Shown piece after piece: positions 49,953 through 59,105 of a stretch of 64,000 nucleotides of DNA. Below the pieces are notes generated by a model. It made no database searches, was not told the DNA's origin, and was given only the letters and a program-made list of their open reading frames with translations. The stretch is from NCBI RefSeq assembly GCF_027922425.1, contig NZ_BSFQ01000017.1:86661-150660 (forward strand), given 5' to 3'. The translations under genes were made by a program, and so were the position numbers. This DNA comes from Pseudonocardia halophobica (GTDB taxonomy: Bacteria > Actinomycetota > Actinomycetes > Mycobacteriales > Pseudonocardiaceae). Within the stretch, counting starts at the first letter, position 1. Each line of letters starts with the position of its first letter.

Positions 49953-51148
49953 GCAGCAGCAACGCGCAGGCCATCGCCGCGCCGCTCACGAAGAGCATCG
50001 TCTTCGTGGTCGTCACCCTCATGGTGCTCGGCCTGATCGGGTTCGAGCTGTCCGGCGGCGGCTGGTTCTCCGCCACCAAGGAGTACTCGGCGGTCTTCCG
50101 GGACACCTCGGGGCTGCGGCCCGGGGACTCCGTCCGGATCGCCGGGGTGAAGGTCGGCAAGGTCTCCGACGTCGAGGTGTACGACAACACCCAGGGCAAG
50201 GTGACCTTCGACGTCGAGGCCGACCGGACCCTGCCGCAGGGGGTCCTGGCCTCCGCCCGGTACCTCAACCTCACCGGCGACCGGTACCTGGCGCTGAGCG
50301 AGGGCCCGGGCAGCACCGCCCCGTTGGAGGAGGGCGCCACGCTCCCGGTCGCGCAGACCACGCCGGCGCTCGACCTGGACGTGCTGCTCGCCGGCTTCAA
50401 CCCGCTGTTCGAGGGCCTGGCCCCGGAGAAGATCAACTCGCTGACACAGGACGTCATCTCGGTGTTCCAGGGCGAGGGCGGCACGATCGAGTCCCTGCTG
50501 GCCCGCGCGGCCTCGCTGACCAACACCCTCGCCGACCGCGACCAGGTGATCGGGCAGGTCGTCACCAACCTGAACACGGTCCTGGGCACCCTGGACCGCC
50601 GCGCTCCCGAGCTGGCGCAGACGATCGACCAGCTCCAGGAGCTGACCAGCGGGCTCAACGACGACCGCGGCCGGATCGGACAGTCCTTCACGGACATCGA
50701 CCGGCTGGTCACGGGTACCGACGAGCTGCTCGGCAAGCTCCGCGGTCCGCTGAAGGGGACGGTCGACCAGGTCGACCGCGTCGCCACGCTCGTGAACGAG
50801 GGCCAGGAGGCCGTCGACACCAACCTGTCGCTGCTGCCCGGCGCCTACCTCCGGGTCAGCCGCCTCGGGTCCCGCGGCGCCACCTACAACCTGTTCATCT
50901 GCTCCCTGCGGCTCAAGCTCACCGGGCCCGACGGGCAGCCGATGTACACGCCGTGGGTCGGCCCGTCGGACAACGTCGACCGCTGCAAGCCGGGCATCGA
51001 GCCGCTCGAGACCCCGGAGCAGCGCGAGGCCTACGACCCGGTCGTCGAGGAGCGCCGGGAGAACCCGCCGGGCACCGGACCGGGGGAGAACCCGAACCCG
51101 GTCGACGCCCCGGCCCCGCAGCCGCAGGCCCAGGAGGGAGAGCGATGA
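49949..51148 (+). CDS. mceB: Mce family protein B
   Basis: A 399-residue Mce protein. The helix is at about 14-36; the MCE domain contains GLRPGDSVRIAGVKVGKVSDVE; the helical tail includes NLNTVLGTLDRRAPELAQTIDQL (in parts). A Cys pair near the end (ICSLR and RCKPG) is typical for MceB. The C-terminus is Pro/Glu-rich. It overlaps mceA and mceC by four bases each. Confidence 0.92.
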   Translation: MSSSNAQAIAAPLTKSIVFVVVTLMVLGLIGFELSGGGWFSATKEYSAVFRDTSGLRPGDSVRIAGVKVGKVSDVEVYDNTQGKVTFDVEADRTLPQGVLASARYLNLTGDRYLALSEGPGSTAPLEEGATLPVAQTTPALDLDVLLAGFNPLFEGLAPEKINSLTQDVISVFQGEGGTIESLLARAASLTNTLADRDQVIGQVVTNLNTVLGTLDRRAPELAQTIDQLQELTSGLNDDRGRIGQSFTDIDRLVTGTDELLGKLRGPLKGTVDQVDRVATLVNEGQEAVDTNLSLLPGAYLRVSRLGSRGATYNLFICSLRLKLTGPDGQPMYTPWVGPSDNVDRCKPGIEPLETPEQREAYDPVVEERRENPPGTGPGENPNPVDAPAPQPQAQEGER

Positions 51149-52209
51149 AGCTCCGGTTCCGGGAGAAGAACCCCGTCGTCATCGCGATCGCCGGCCTGGC
51201 CGGGCTGCTGGTGCTGCTGTTCGGGTCCTTCCAGCTGGCCGCCCTCCCGGTGTTCGCCGGCACGAGCTACGAGGCCCGGTTCGCCGAGGGCGGCGGGCTG
51301 AAGGCCGGCGACCGCGTCAAGGTCGCCGGGACCGAGGTCGGCAAGGTCAGGTCGGTGGACCTCGAGGGCGCCGATGTCGTCGTCACCTTCACGGCCAAGG
51401 GGGTGACGCTCGGGGACGCCACCCGGGCGGCGATCAAGACACAGACCCTGCTCGGCGAGCGGAACCTGGGTCTTGAGCCTGCCGGCGACGGGGAGATGGG
51501 CTCCGGCGACACGATCCCCGTGGAGCGCACCACCTCGCCGTACAGCGTCACCCAGGGCATCGAGGACCTGACGCGACGGACGGGCGAGGTCGACATGGAC
51601 CAGCTCGGCCAGGCCATGGACACCTTCTCCGACGCCTTCTCCGACACCCCGGACGAGATCGCGCCGGCCTTCGCGGGCATCACCCGGATCTCGCAGACGA
51701 TCGCCTCGCGGGACCGGGCGCTGCGGGAGCTGTTCGACCACGCGGAGAAGGTCACCGACGTGCTGCAGAGCCACACGGGGCAGCTGACGACCCTGCTGGT
51801 CGACGGCAACACCCTGCTGCAGGAGCTGGAGCAGCGCCGGGAGGCGATCCACAGCCTGCTGGTGAACACGAAGGCGGTCGCCGACCAGATCGTCGGGCTG
51901 ACCGAGGAGCAGCGCGACCGCCTCGCCCCGGCGCTCGACCAGCTCAACTCCGCGATGGACGTGCTCAAGCGCAACGAGGGCAACATCGTGTCCTCGGTCC
52001 AGCGGGTGTCGAGCTTCATCACGGGTCTCGGCGAGGGCCTGTCGACCGGCCCGTACTTCACCGGGCACGGCGACCTCTCGGGGCTGGCGCCCACGCTGTT
52101 CCCGGTCAGCGACTACATCCCCAGCCTCACGGTGCCGAACAACCCGGCCGCCGGGGCGGTGCCGGAGCTGCCGGCCCCGTCGAACCTCATCGGACTGGGA
52201 GGCAACTGA
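51145..52209 (+). CDS. mceC: Mce family protein C
   Basis: A 354-residue Mce protein. The helix covers about 10-30, the MCE core is GLKAGDRVKVAGTEVGKVRSVD and the helical tail spans 140-300. It starts at ATG 51145 within an ATGA overlap with mceB and ends one base before mceD. It has a shorter C-terminal tail than its neighbours. Confidence 0.92.
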   Translation: MKLRFREKNPVVIAIAGLAGLLVLLFGSFQLAALPVFAGTSYEARFAEGGGLKAGDRVKVAGTEVGKVRSVDLEGADVVVTFTAKGVTLGDATRAAIKTQTLLGERNLGLEPAGDGEMGSGDTIPVERTTSPYSVTQGIEDLTRRTGEVDMDQLGQAMDTFSDAFSDTPDEIAPAFAGITRISQTIASRDRALRELFDHAEKVTDVLQSHTGQLTTLLVDGNTLLQELEQRREAIHSLLVNTKAVADQIVGLTEEQRDRLAPALDQLNSAMDVLKRNEGNIVSSVQRVSSFITGLGEGLSTGPYFTGHGDLSGLAPTLFPVSDYIPSLTVPNNPAAGAVPELPAPSNLIGLGGN

Positions 52210-52210
52210 C

Positions 52211-53476
52211 ATGGGCTCCCGTACCGCAGCGCTGGTCAGGGCGACCGGCACGGTCACGAAGGTCCTGGCCGTGGTCGTCGTGGCACTGCTGATCGGCGCG
52301 GTCACCGTCCTGCTCGTGAACGGCGGCACCAAGACCGGGGTGGCGTACTTCGCCTCGGTCAAGAACGTCTACCCGAAGGACCGGGTCCGTATCCAGGGCG
52401 TCGACGTCGGCGAGATCACCGCGATCGAGCCGGCGGGCGACGCGGTCAAGGTCAGCTTCGACTACGACTCGAAGTACGACCTGCCCGCCGACGTGAAGGG
52501 CGCGATCATCTCGCCCACCCTCGTCGCCACGCGGTTCCTGCAGCTCGCGCCCGCCTACACGGGCGGGCCGGTCCTGGAGGACGGCGGCGTGATCCCCGAG
52601 GGCCGGACGGCGTCCCCGCTCGAGTTCGACGACCTGAAGAAGGAGCTCGGGAACATCTCCTCGGCCCTCGGGCCGGAGGGCGTCGACAAGGACGGGGCGC
52701 TCAAGCGCTTCGCCGACACCGTCGCGGCCAACGCCGCGGGCGGGCAGGGTGCGAAGTTCAACGAGATGGTGCGGCAGGCCTCGGCTGCGGTGCAGACCCT
52801 GACCGACGGTCGCGAGGACCTGTTCGGCACGGTCCGCAACCTGCAGGCCTTCGTGACCGCGCTGTCCGCGCTCGACGACCAGATCGTGGAGTTCAACGGG
52901 CGGCTGTCCACCGTGTCGTCGTTCCTGAACGACAACACCGACGAGCTGACCCAGGCCCTGCAGGGCATCGACGCGGCGGCCCGGGCCGTGGACGAGTTCG
53001 TCGACACCAACGGCGCCCCGCTGAACACCGCCGTCGACAAGCTCGGGCACTTCACCCGCACCCTCGCGAACAGCCGCGACGACCTCGCCACGATCCTCCA
53101 CGTCGGACCGAGCACGCTGATGAACCTGTTCAACATCTACTCGCCGCGCAGCGGGTCGCTCTCCGGCGCGCTGGTCGTGGACAACCTCAACACCCCGGCG
53201 GACTTCATCTGCTCGGCCTACTCGGTCGCGTACCAGAGCGTCGACGAGGGCGTGAAGTCCTGCAAGAGCTACCTCGGTCCGCTGCTCAACGTCCTGCGAG
53301 TGCAGCAGCCGCCGGCGAACCTGAACCCGCTGCTCGTGCCCGGGGGCGGCGCGAACCAGCCCGACCCCGGCCCGATCGACCCGGCGCCGCCGGTCGCCGA
53401 GCAGCCGGCGCAGCTGCCGCCGCCGGTCGACGTGCCGGGCCTCGGTGGCCTGCTCGTCCCGAACGGGGGCAACTGA
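52211..53476 (+). CDS. mceD: Mce family protein D
   Basis: A 421-residue Mce protein with helix (about 16-36), MCE core YPKDRVRIQGVDVGEITAIE, a helical tail and a Pro-rich C-terminal stretch (about 370-410). The C-terminal domain contains a Cys pair (FICSAY and KSCKSY). Its stop shares one base with the start of mceE. Confidence 0.92.
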   Translation: MGSRTAALVRATGTVTKVLAVVVVALLIGAVTVLLVNGGTKTGVAYFASVKNVYPKDRVRIQGVDVGEITAIEPAGDAVKVSFDYDSKYDLPADVKGAIISPTLVATRFLQLAPAYTGGPVLEDGGVIPEGRTASPLEFDDLKKELGNISSALGPEGVDKDGALKRFADTVAANAAGGQGAKFNEMVRQASAAVQTLTDGREDLFGTVRNLQAFVTALSALDDQIVEFNGRLSTVSSFLNDNTDELTQALQGIDAAARAVDEFVDTNGAPLNTAVDKLGHFTRTLANSRDDLATILHVGPSTLMNLFNIYSPRSGSLSGALVVDNLNTPADFICSAYSVAYQSVDEGVKSCKSYLGPLLNVLRVQQPPANLNPLLVPGGGANQPDPGPIDPAPPVAEQPAQLPPPVDVPGLGGLLVPNGGN

Positions 53477-54801
53477 TGCGCACCTTCCGCAGGACGGCCG
53501 TCGCCGCGGCGCTGGTCGCCTCGACGCTGCTGCTGAGCGGCTGCGACTACAAAGGCCTCAACGACTTCACCCTCCCCGGCGCGGAGGGCACGGAGGACGG
53601 CTCCTACCGCGTCCAGATCGAGATGCGGGACGTGGCGGACCTGGTGCCGAACAACCCCGTCCGGATCGGGGACGTGACCGTCGGCAACATCGAGAAGATC
53701 GAGCTCGACGGCTGGAAGGCCCTGGTCACGGTCACGCTCGACCCGGACGTGACGCTCCCGGCCAACGTCACGGCCAAGGTCGGCCAGGTCAGCCTCCTCG
53801 GCGCCAAGTTCGTCGAGCTGGACCAGCCCGCGGAGCCGGCGCCACAGCTCGTGGCGGCCGACTCGCGGATCCCCTTGGCCCAGAGCGGCAAGTACCCGGA
53901 GACCGAGCAGATCCTGGCGTCGGTCGCCGCCCTGCTCAACGGCGGCGGGCTGCAGCAGCTCAAGACCATCACGACCGAACTGGACAAGGCGCTCGACGGG
54001 CGCACCGACCAGTACCGCAGCCTGCTCGGGCAGCTGGACACCTTCGCCGGCGGACTCGACGACCAGAAGCAGGACATCGTCCGGGCCATCGACGGCCTCG
54101 ACCGGCTGTCGGCCCGCTTCGCCGAGCAGAACTCGGCGATCGAGGGCGCGCTCGACTCCATCCCGCCGGCACTCCGGGTGCTGAACCGCGAACGGGACAA
54201 GCTGACCGGGACGCTGACCGCGCTCGGCGACTTCGGGGTGGCCGCCGACGACGTCGTCCAGCGGACCGCGGACGACCTCGCGGCCAACGTCGCGAACCTC
54301 GAGCCCGCGTTGCGCGGCCTCGCGGACTCCGGACGGTCGCTGACCGACTCGCTGGGGCTGCTGGGGACGATCGTGTTCCCGCTCAAGGGCTTCTCGGAGA
54401 CCTTCCGGGGCGACTACGTGAACTTCTGGCTCACCCTGGACCTCACGCTGTCCACCCTGGACCGCAACTTCCTCACCGGGACCCCCTTCGCGGGCAGCCT
54501 CGGGAACTTCGAGAAGGTGCTCGCGGGCACCGGGGGCGCGGCGCTGCAGAACGCGAACCCGCTGCTGGCGCCGGTCCAGCCCGGCCCGGACGGACAGCCG
54601 CCCGCCGTGCCGGTCCCGGACGTCGCCGGGGATCTGCTGCCCAGCGGCGGAGGGGTCGCCGGGTCGCAGCCCGCGAGCCGGCCGACCGATCCGCCCGCGC
54701 CGCCGTCGGGGGAGCCGGTCCCGCCGGACGAGCGGCCCCCGGGCGACCCCGGACCCGGCCCGGTCGGCGGCCTCGTCGGCGGCCTGACGGGAGGCAACTG
54801 A
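53476..54801 (+). CDS. mceE: Mce family lipoprotein E
   Basis: A 441-residue Mce protein that, as in mycobacterial MceE/LprK, is a lipoprotein: signal peptide and lipobox LLSGC with Cys23. The MCE core is VPNNPVRIGDVTVGNIEKIE. The last 80 residues are Pro/Gly-rich. It overlaps mceD by one base and is one base from mceF. Confidence 0.93.
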   Translation: MRTFRRTAVAAALVASTLLLSGCDYKGLNDFTLPGAEGTEDGSYRVQIEMRDVADLVPNNPVRIGDVTVGNIEKIELDGWKALVTVTLDPDVTLPANVTAKVGQVSLLGAKFVELDQPAEPAPQLVAADSRIPLAQSGKYPETEQILASVAALLNGGGLQQLKTITTELDKALDGRTDQYRSLLGQLDTFAGGLDDQKQDIVRAIDGLDRLSARFAEQNSAIEGALDSIPPALRVLNRERDKLTGTLTALGDFGVAADDVVQRTADDLAANVANLEPALRGLADSGRSLTDSLGLLGTIVFPLKGFSETFRGDYVNFWLTLDLTLSTLDRNFLTGTPFAGSLGNFEKVLAGTGGAALQNANPLLAPVQPGPDGQPPAVPVPDVAGDLLPSGGGVAGSQPASRPTDPPAPPSGEPVPPDERPPGDPGPGPVGGLVGGLTGGN

Positions 54802-54802
54802 C

Positions 54803-56152
54803 ATGCTGATCTCACGCTTCGTCAAGGTGCAGCTGCTGATCTTCACGGTGCTCACGCTGGTCGCCGCATTGCTGATCGTGTTCGTGTACGTCCGGGTGCC
54901 CAGCCTGCTCGGGATCGGCCGCATCACCGCCACCGCCGAGCTCCCGGCGGCGGGCGGCCTGTACCCGAACGCCAACGTCACGTACCGGGGCGTGACGGTC
55001 GGGAAGGTGACGGCGGTCGACCTCTCCGACGGCCACGTGGTCGCCTCGATGTCGATCGACGCGTCCCGCCTGCCCGCGGCCGACAGCCGCGCCGAGGTGC
55101 ACAGCGTCTCGGCGATCGGCGAGCAGTACCTGGACCTGATCCCGCCACCCGGGAACGCCGGGCCGGAGCTCGCCGACGGCGACGTGATCCCGCTGTCCCG
55201 CACCTCGATCCCGCCGGCGACCGCCGACGTGCTGCAGTCCGCGGACGGGCTGCTCGCCTCGGTCCCGCCGGAGCAGATGCAGTCCACGCTCGACGAGTTC
55301 GCCGCGGCCTTCGACGGCATCGGGCCCGACCTCGGCCGGCTGATCGACAACACGCAGACGCTGGTGCGGACCGCGCAGGGGAACTACGAGCCCACGCAGA
55401 AGCTGCTGCAGGACTTCCAGCCCTTCGCCGACCCGCAACTGGTGTCGAGCGACGCGATCCGCGGCTGGAGCCGCGATCTCGCCGGGTTCTCCCAGGCCCT
55501 GCGCGACAACGACCCCGCGCTGCGGAGCGTGCTCACCGAGGGCTCGACCGCGGCCGGCAAGGCGACGGACCTGCTCAAGGACCTGAGCCGGACGACGCCC
55601 ACCCTGCTGTCGACGACCGGCGTGCTGACCCGGCTCGCCGAGGCCTACCACGCGCCGATCGAGCAGGTCCTGGTCGTCTATCCGATGTGGGCCGTGGTCA
55701 ACCAGATGATCGTGCCCAAGGACCAGCCCGGCGCCCTGCGGTTCAACCTCGAGACGAACGTGAACCCGCCGAGCTGCGTCGAGGGCTGGACCTCGCCGGA
55801 CCAGCCCGGTGGCGCGCGGAACTCCTCCGAGCTGGGGGACCTGCCGCTGCCGCAGAACAGCTACTGCAAGCTGCCCCAGTCCGACCCCACGCTGGCGCGC
55901 AGCGCGCGGAACCTGCCGTGCTTCGAACCCGGGTCACCCCCCGGCCGGCGCGCGGCGACCATCTTCCAGTGCCGAGGCAGCGGGTACAGCCCCGAGGCCG
56001 CCGGGCGGCTCACGCTCGAGCCGCGGACGGCCCTCGACGGACAGCCCGCCTTCGCCGAGCCACTCGCCGCCATCGGCGCGAACGGCACTCCGGCACCGAC
56101 GCCCGAGGAGCTGACATGGCACTCACTTCTGCTCACCGGGGCGGGCGCATGA
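54803..56152 (+). CDS. mceF: Mce family protein F
   Basis: A 449-residue Mce protein with helix (about 10-30), MCE core YPNANVTYRGVTVGKVTAVD and a long helical tail, then a C-terminal domain with four cysteines (PPSCVEG, NSYCKLP, LPCFEPG, FQCRGS) that may be disulfide-bonded and is found in MceF proteins. Its stop overlaps the next gene by four bases. Confidence 0.92.
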   Translation: MLISRFVKVQLLIFTVLTLVAALLIVFVYVRVPSLLGIGRITATAELPAAGGLYPNANVTYRGVTVGKVTAVDLSDGHVVASMSIDASRLPAADSRAEVHSVSAIGEQYLDLIPPPGNAGPELADGDVIPLSRTSIPPATADVLQSADGLLASVPPEQMQSTLDEFAAAFDGIGPDLGRLIDNTQTLVRTAQGNYEPTQKLLQDFQPFADPQLVSSDAIRGWSRDLAGFSQALRDNDPALRSVLTEGSTAAGKATDLLKDLSRTTPTLLSTTGVLTRLAEAYHAPIEQVLVVYPMWAVVNQMIVPKDQPGALRFNLETNVNPPSCVEGWTSPDQPGGARNSSELGDLPLPQNSYCKLPQSDPTLARSARNLPCFEPGSPPGRRAATIFQCRGSGYSPEAAGRLTLEPRTALDGQPAFAEPLAAIGANGTPAPTPEELTWHSLLLTGAGA

Positions 56153-56856
56153 CCCGCCGCGGTGCGAGCCCACCGCCCGTGCCCACGTGGGAGGACGGCG
56201 TCGTCGACGACGACGTCGACGTGGCCGCCGAGACCCCGACCGAGGTCGGTCCACAGGCGCGGGAGGACCGCGCGGAGGACGGGCAGGCGACCACGGTGCT
56301 GCCCGCCGCCGACGAGACCGAGCCTGCGGGGGAGTCGTCGGACGCCGGGGCGGCGGATCCGGAGCCGCCACTCCGGGGGCGCGGGCCGGCCGGCCTGGTC
56401 GCCCTGCTGGTGGTGACCGTGCTGCTCCTCGCCGCGGCGATCACCGCGGGTGTGTTCTGGGCGAACGGTGCTGCGAAGCAGGCCGACCGCGAGAACGCCC
56501 TGTCCGCGGCCCGCCAGACCGCCGTGAACCTCACGACGATCGACTTCAACCACGCCGAGGACGACGTCCGGCGCGTGCTCGACGGCTCCACCGGCGACTT
56601 CGGCGGCCTGTTCACCCAGAACATCGACTCCTACGTCGGGGTGGTCAAGGACGGCGAGGTCGTCACGACCGGCGAGGTGACCGAGGCCGGCGTCGAGAAG
56701 TACGACGGCGACACCGCGAGCGCAGTCGTCGCCGTGAGGACCACGGTCAGGAACAAGACCGTGCCGAACGGTGAGCAGCGCTTCTACCGATTGGTGGAGC
56801 AGATGGAGAAGCACGACGGCCGCTGGCTCGTCTCGCGGGTGGAGTTCGTGCCGTGA
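56149..56856 (+). CDS. Mce-associated membrane protein 1
   Basis: A 235-residue protein. A long acidic, Glu/Asp-rich cytoplasmic tail (1-80) is followed by one helix (about 83-105) and an SnoaL-like outer domain with DFNHAEDDVRRVLDGSTGDF and RFYRLVEQMEKHDGRWLVSRVEFVP (in parts). Mce-associated (Mas) proteins of this form stabilise the transporter. Starts at ATG 56149 inside the mceF stop and overlaps the next gene by four bases. Confidence 0.87.
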   Translation: MTRRGASPPPVPTWEDGVVDDDVDVAAETPTEVGPQAREDRAEDGQATTVLPAADETEPAGESSDAGAADPEPPLRGRGPAGLVALLVVTVLLLAAAITAGVFWANGAAKQADRENALSAARQTAVNLTTIDFNHAEDDVRRVLDGSTGDFGGLFTQNIDSYVGVVKDGEVVTTGEVTEAGVEKYDGDTASAVVAVRTTVRNKTVPNGEQRFYRLVEQMEKHDGRWLVSRVEFVP

Positions 56857-57458
56857 GCCGGGTGGGTGGAGCGCTGGCCGCCGCGGGCGGAGGCGTCGGG
56901 ACCGGAGCCCGGGCGGTCGGCAGCGGAGCGCGGTACGCCGTGCACCTGCCGGGAGCGGCCTGGGCGGGGGCACGACGGCGGCCCCGGCGGGCCTTCGCCG
57001 TGCTCGGTGTGGCGGCGGTGGTGCTCGCGCTCGTGGCCGGGCTGTTCGCCTTCTTCGCCATCCGGCAGTTGCAGGTGGAGAACGCGCGCACGGCGGCGAC
57101 CGCCGCGGCCGAGCAGAAGGTCACCGACCTGCTGTCCTACGACTACCGGTCGATCGCGACCGACCAGGACGGCCGCACGGCCATGCTGACCGGGCAGTTC
57201 AAGGACGACTACGGGTCACTGCTCAAGGACGTCGTGGCCCCGGCCGCCGCGCAGCAGCAGCTGACGACCCGCTCGAACGTCGTCTCGACGTCCGTCGTCG
57301 GCACGGACGGCACCGACACCGTCACGCTGCTCATGTTCCTGAACCAGACCACGCAGTCCTCGGCCAAGCCCGATCCGACCCTCTCGGGCAGCCGCCTGCG
57401 CGTGACCGTGCAGGAGGTCGACGGGAACTGGCTCGTGTCGGAGATGACCCCGGTCTAG
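56853..57458 (+). CDS. Mce-associated membrane protein 2
   Basis: A 201-residue paralogue of the preceding gene. A basic tail (1-45) is followed by a helix (about 48-70) and a similar outer domain (LLSYDYRSIATDQDG, then RVTVQEVDGNWLVSEMTPV). GTG 56853 overlaps the preceding stop by four bases. It is the last gene of the mce operon; a strong hairpin follows 43 bases later. Confidence 0.87.
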   Translation: MSRVGGALAAAGGGVGTGARAVGSGARYAVHLPGAAWAGARRRPRRAFAVLGVAAVVLALVAGLFAFFAIRQLQVENARTAATAAAEQKVTDLLSYDYRSIATDQDGRTAMLTGQFKDDYGSLLKDVVAPAAAQQQLTTRSNVVSTSVVGTDGTDTVTLLMFLNQTTQSSAKPDPTLSGSRLRVTVQEVDGNWLVSEMTPV

Positions 57459-57501
57459 ACAGCCGGGGACGGGACGTCCCCAGCCCCTCTCCCCGGCTCG
57501 T

Positions 57502-57538
57502 GAGGCCGGGCGGCCCACGCACCCGGCCGCCCGGCCTC
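57502..57538. terminator. Terminator hairpin of the mce operon
   Basis: GAGGCCGGGCGGCC (57502-57515) pairs perfectly with GGCCGCCCGGCCTC (57525-57538) with a nine-base loop. It separates the mce operon from the next promoter. Confidence 0.8.
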
Positions 57539-57560
57539 GCGGCGTCAAGGCTCGTGATGG

Positions 57561-57586
57561 TGAGACAGAAAACGTTGCGTGTCTCG
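57561..57586. promoter_or_regulatory. GAGAC-N14-GTCTC inverted repeat, copy 2
   Basis: TGAGACAG at 57561 and GTCTCG at 57581-57586, 68 bases before the aldehyde dehydrogenase start. It shares arms, spacing and central CGT with 45059-45084. Confidence 0.55.
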
Positions 57587-57653
57587 AACGTGCGTCGTTA
57601 CGGTCCGGGGGACCGGGCCGCACGGAGGCGGCACGCGGAACGGAGAACGACCA

Positions 57654-59105
57654 GTGGAAGCGACCCTCGACCGGCCCGACTTCTTCGTCGGCGGCGACTG
57701 GCGCACCCCCGCGGGTGACGAGGTCACCGAGATCCTCGAGGCCGCCACCGGGAAGCCGCTCGGGACCGCCGCGCTGGCCGCGTCGACCGACGTCGACGCC
57801 GGTGTGGCGGCCGCGCACGACGCCTTGCGCGGTCCGTGGGGCCGCACGACGGGGGCCGAACGGGCGGAGGTGATCCGCCGCTTCGGGGCGGCGCTGAAGG
57901 CCCGGGGTAGGGAGACGGCCCAGCTGGTGAGCCGCGAGAACGGCATGCCGCGGGCGATGTCGGTGGGCGCCAACGGGTTCGCCCCGGCGATCATGTTCGA
58001 CTACTACGCCGGGCTGGCCGCGGGGCTGGACGCCGACGACGTGCGCCACGGCCCCCTGGCCCGCACCCGCGTCCGCCGCGAGCCCGCCGGCGTCGTCGCC
58101 GCGATCACCCCCTGGAACTATCCGCAGGCCCTCGCGGCGATGAAGCTCGCACCCGCACTGGCCGCGGGCTGCACGGTCGTGCTGAAGCCGTCCCCGGAGA
58201 CCGCGCTCGACGCCTACGCCTTCGCGGACGCGGCGGCGGAGGCCGGGCTCCCGCCCGGCGTGCTGAACGTGCTCCCCGGCGGCCGCGAGGCCGGCTCATA
58301 CCTGGTGGAGCACCCGGGCGTGGACAAGGTGGCGTTCACCGGATCCACGGCTGCCGGGCGCGCAATCGGGGAGGTCTGCGGACGGCTGCTGCGCCCGGTC
58401 ACCCTCGAGCTCGGCGGGAAGTCCGCGGCCCTCGTCGCCGAGGACGCCGACCTGGACGTCTTCCTCGCCGCCCTGCCCGAGGTGTCGCTGGCCAACAACG
58501 GCCAGACCTGCCACGCGAGCACCCGGATCCTGGCGCCGCGCTCGCGCTACGCGGAGATCGTCGACGCCGTGACGGACACCGTGAAGTCCCTGCGCGTCGG
58601 TGACCCGCTGGAGAGGACCACCCAGATCGGGCCGCTGGTCAGCGCGGCCCAGCGCGAGCGGGTGCTCGCCCATGTCGACGCCGGCCGTCGGAGCGGAGCG
58701 CGCCTGACGGCCGGCGGGTCCATCCCCGCCGACCGGCCGGAGGGCTGGTTCGTGGAGCCCACCGTGTTCGCGGACGTCGAGAACACCAGCCCGATCGCGC
58801 GCGAGGAGATCTTCGGGCCCGTCCTGGTGGTGACGCCCTACTCGGACGAGGACGAGGCCGTCGCCCTGGCCAACGACTCCGAGTACGGCCTCGGCGGCAC
58901 CGTCTGGACCGCGGACCAGGAGCGCGGCGAGGCCCTGGCCGCGCGGATCGAGACCGGCACGGTGGGCGTCAACCACTACGCCCTGGACGTCCTCGGCCCG
59001 TTCGGTGGTGTCAAGGCCAGCGGGCTGGGGCGGGAGCTGGGGCCCGAGGGCCTCGCCCCGTACGTCGCGCTGAAGTCCGTCTACCTGCCCCCGGAGGCCC
59101 GATGA
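57654..59105 (+). CDS. Aldehyde dehydrogenase, first gene of a catabolic operon
   Basis: A 483-residue enzyme. Catalytic Cys286 (NNGQTCHASTR), general base Glu252 (TLELGGKS), NAD site ITPWNYP and KPSPETAL. GTG 57654 follows CGGAGAACGA. The next gene, a crotonase, starts inside its stop (ATGA). In this operon it probably oxidises the aldehyde released by the aldolase-like thiolase-fold protein downstream. Confidence 0.92.
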   Translation: MEATLDRPDFFVGGDWRTPAGDEVTEILEAATGKPLGTAALAASTDVDAGVAAAHDALRGPWGRTTGAERAEVIRRFGAALKARGRETAQLVSRENGMPRAMSVGANGFAPAIMFDYYAGLAAGLDADDVRHGPLARTRVRREPAGVVAAITPWNYPQALAAMKLAPALAAGCTVVLKPSPETALDAYAFADAAAEAGLPPGVLNVLPGGREAGSYLVEHPGVDKVAFTGSTAAGRAIGEVCGRLLRPVTLELGGKSAALVAEDADLDVFLAALPEVSLANNGQTCHASTRILAPRSRYAEIVDAVTDTVKSLRVGDPLERTTQIGPLVSAAQRERVLAHVDAGRRSGARLTAGGSIPADRPEGWFVEPTVFADVENTSPIAREEIFGPVLVVTPYSDEDEAVALANDSEYGLGGTVWTADQERGEALAARIETGTVGVNHYALDVLGPFGGVKASGLGRELGPEGLAPYVALKSVYLPPEAR

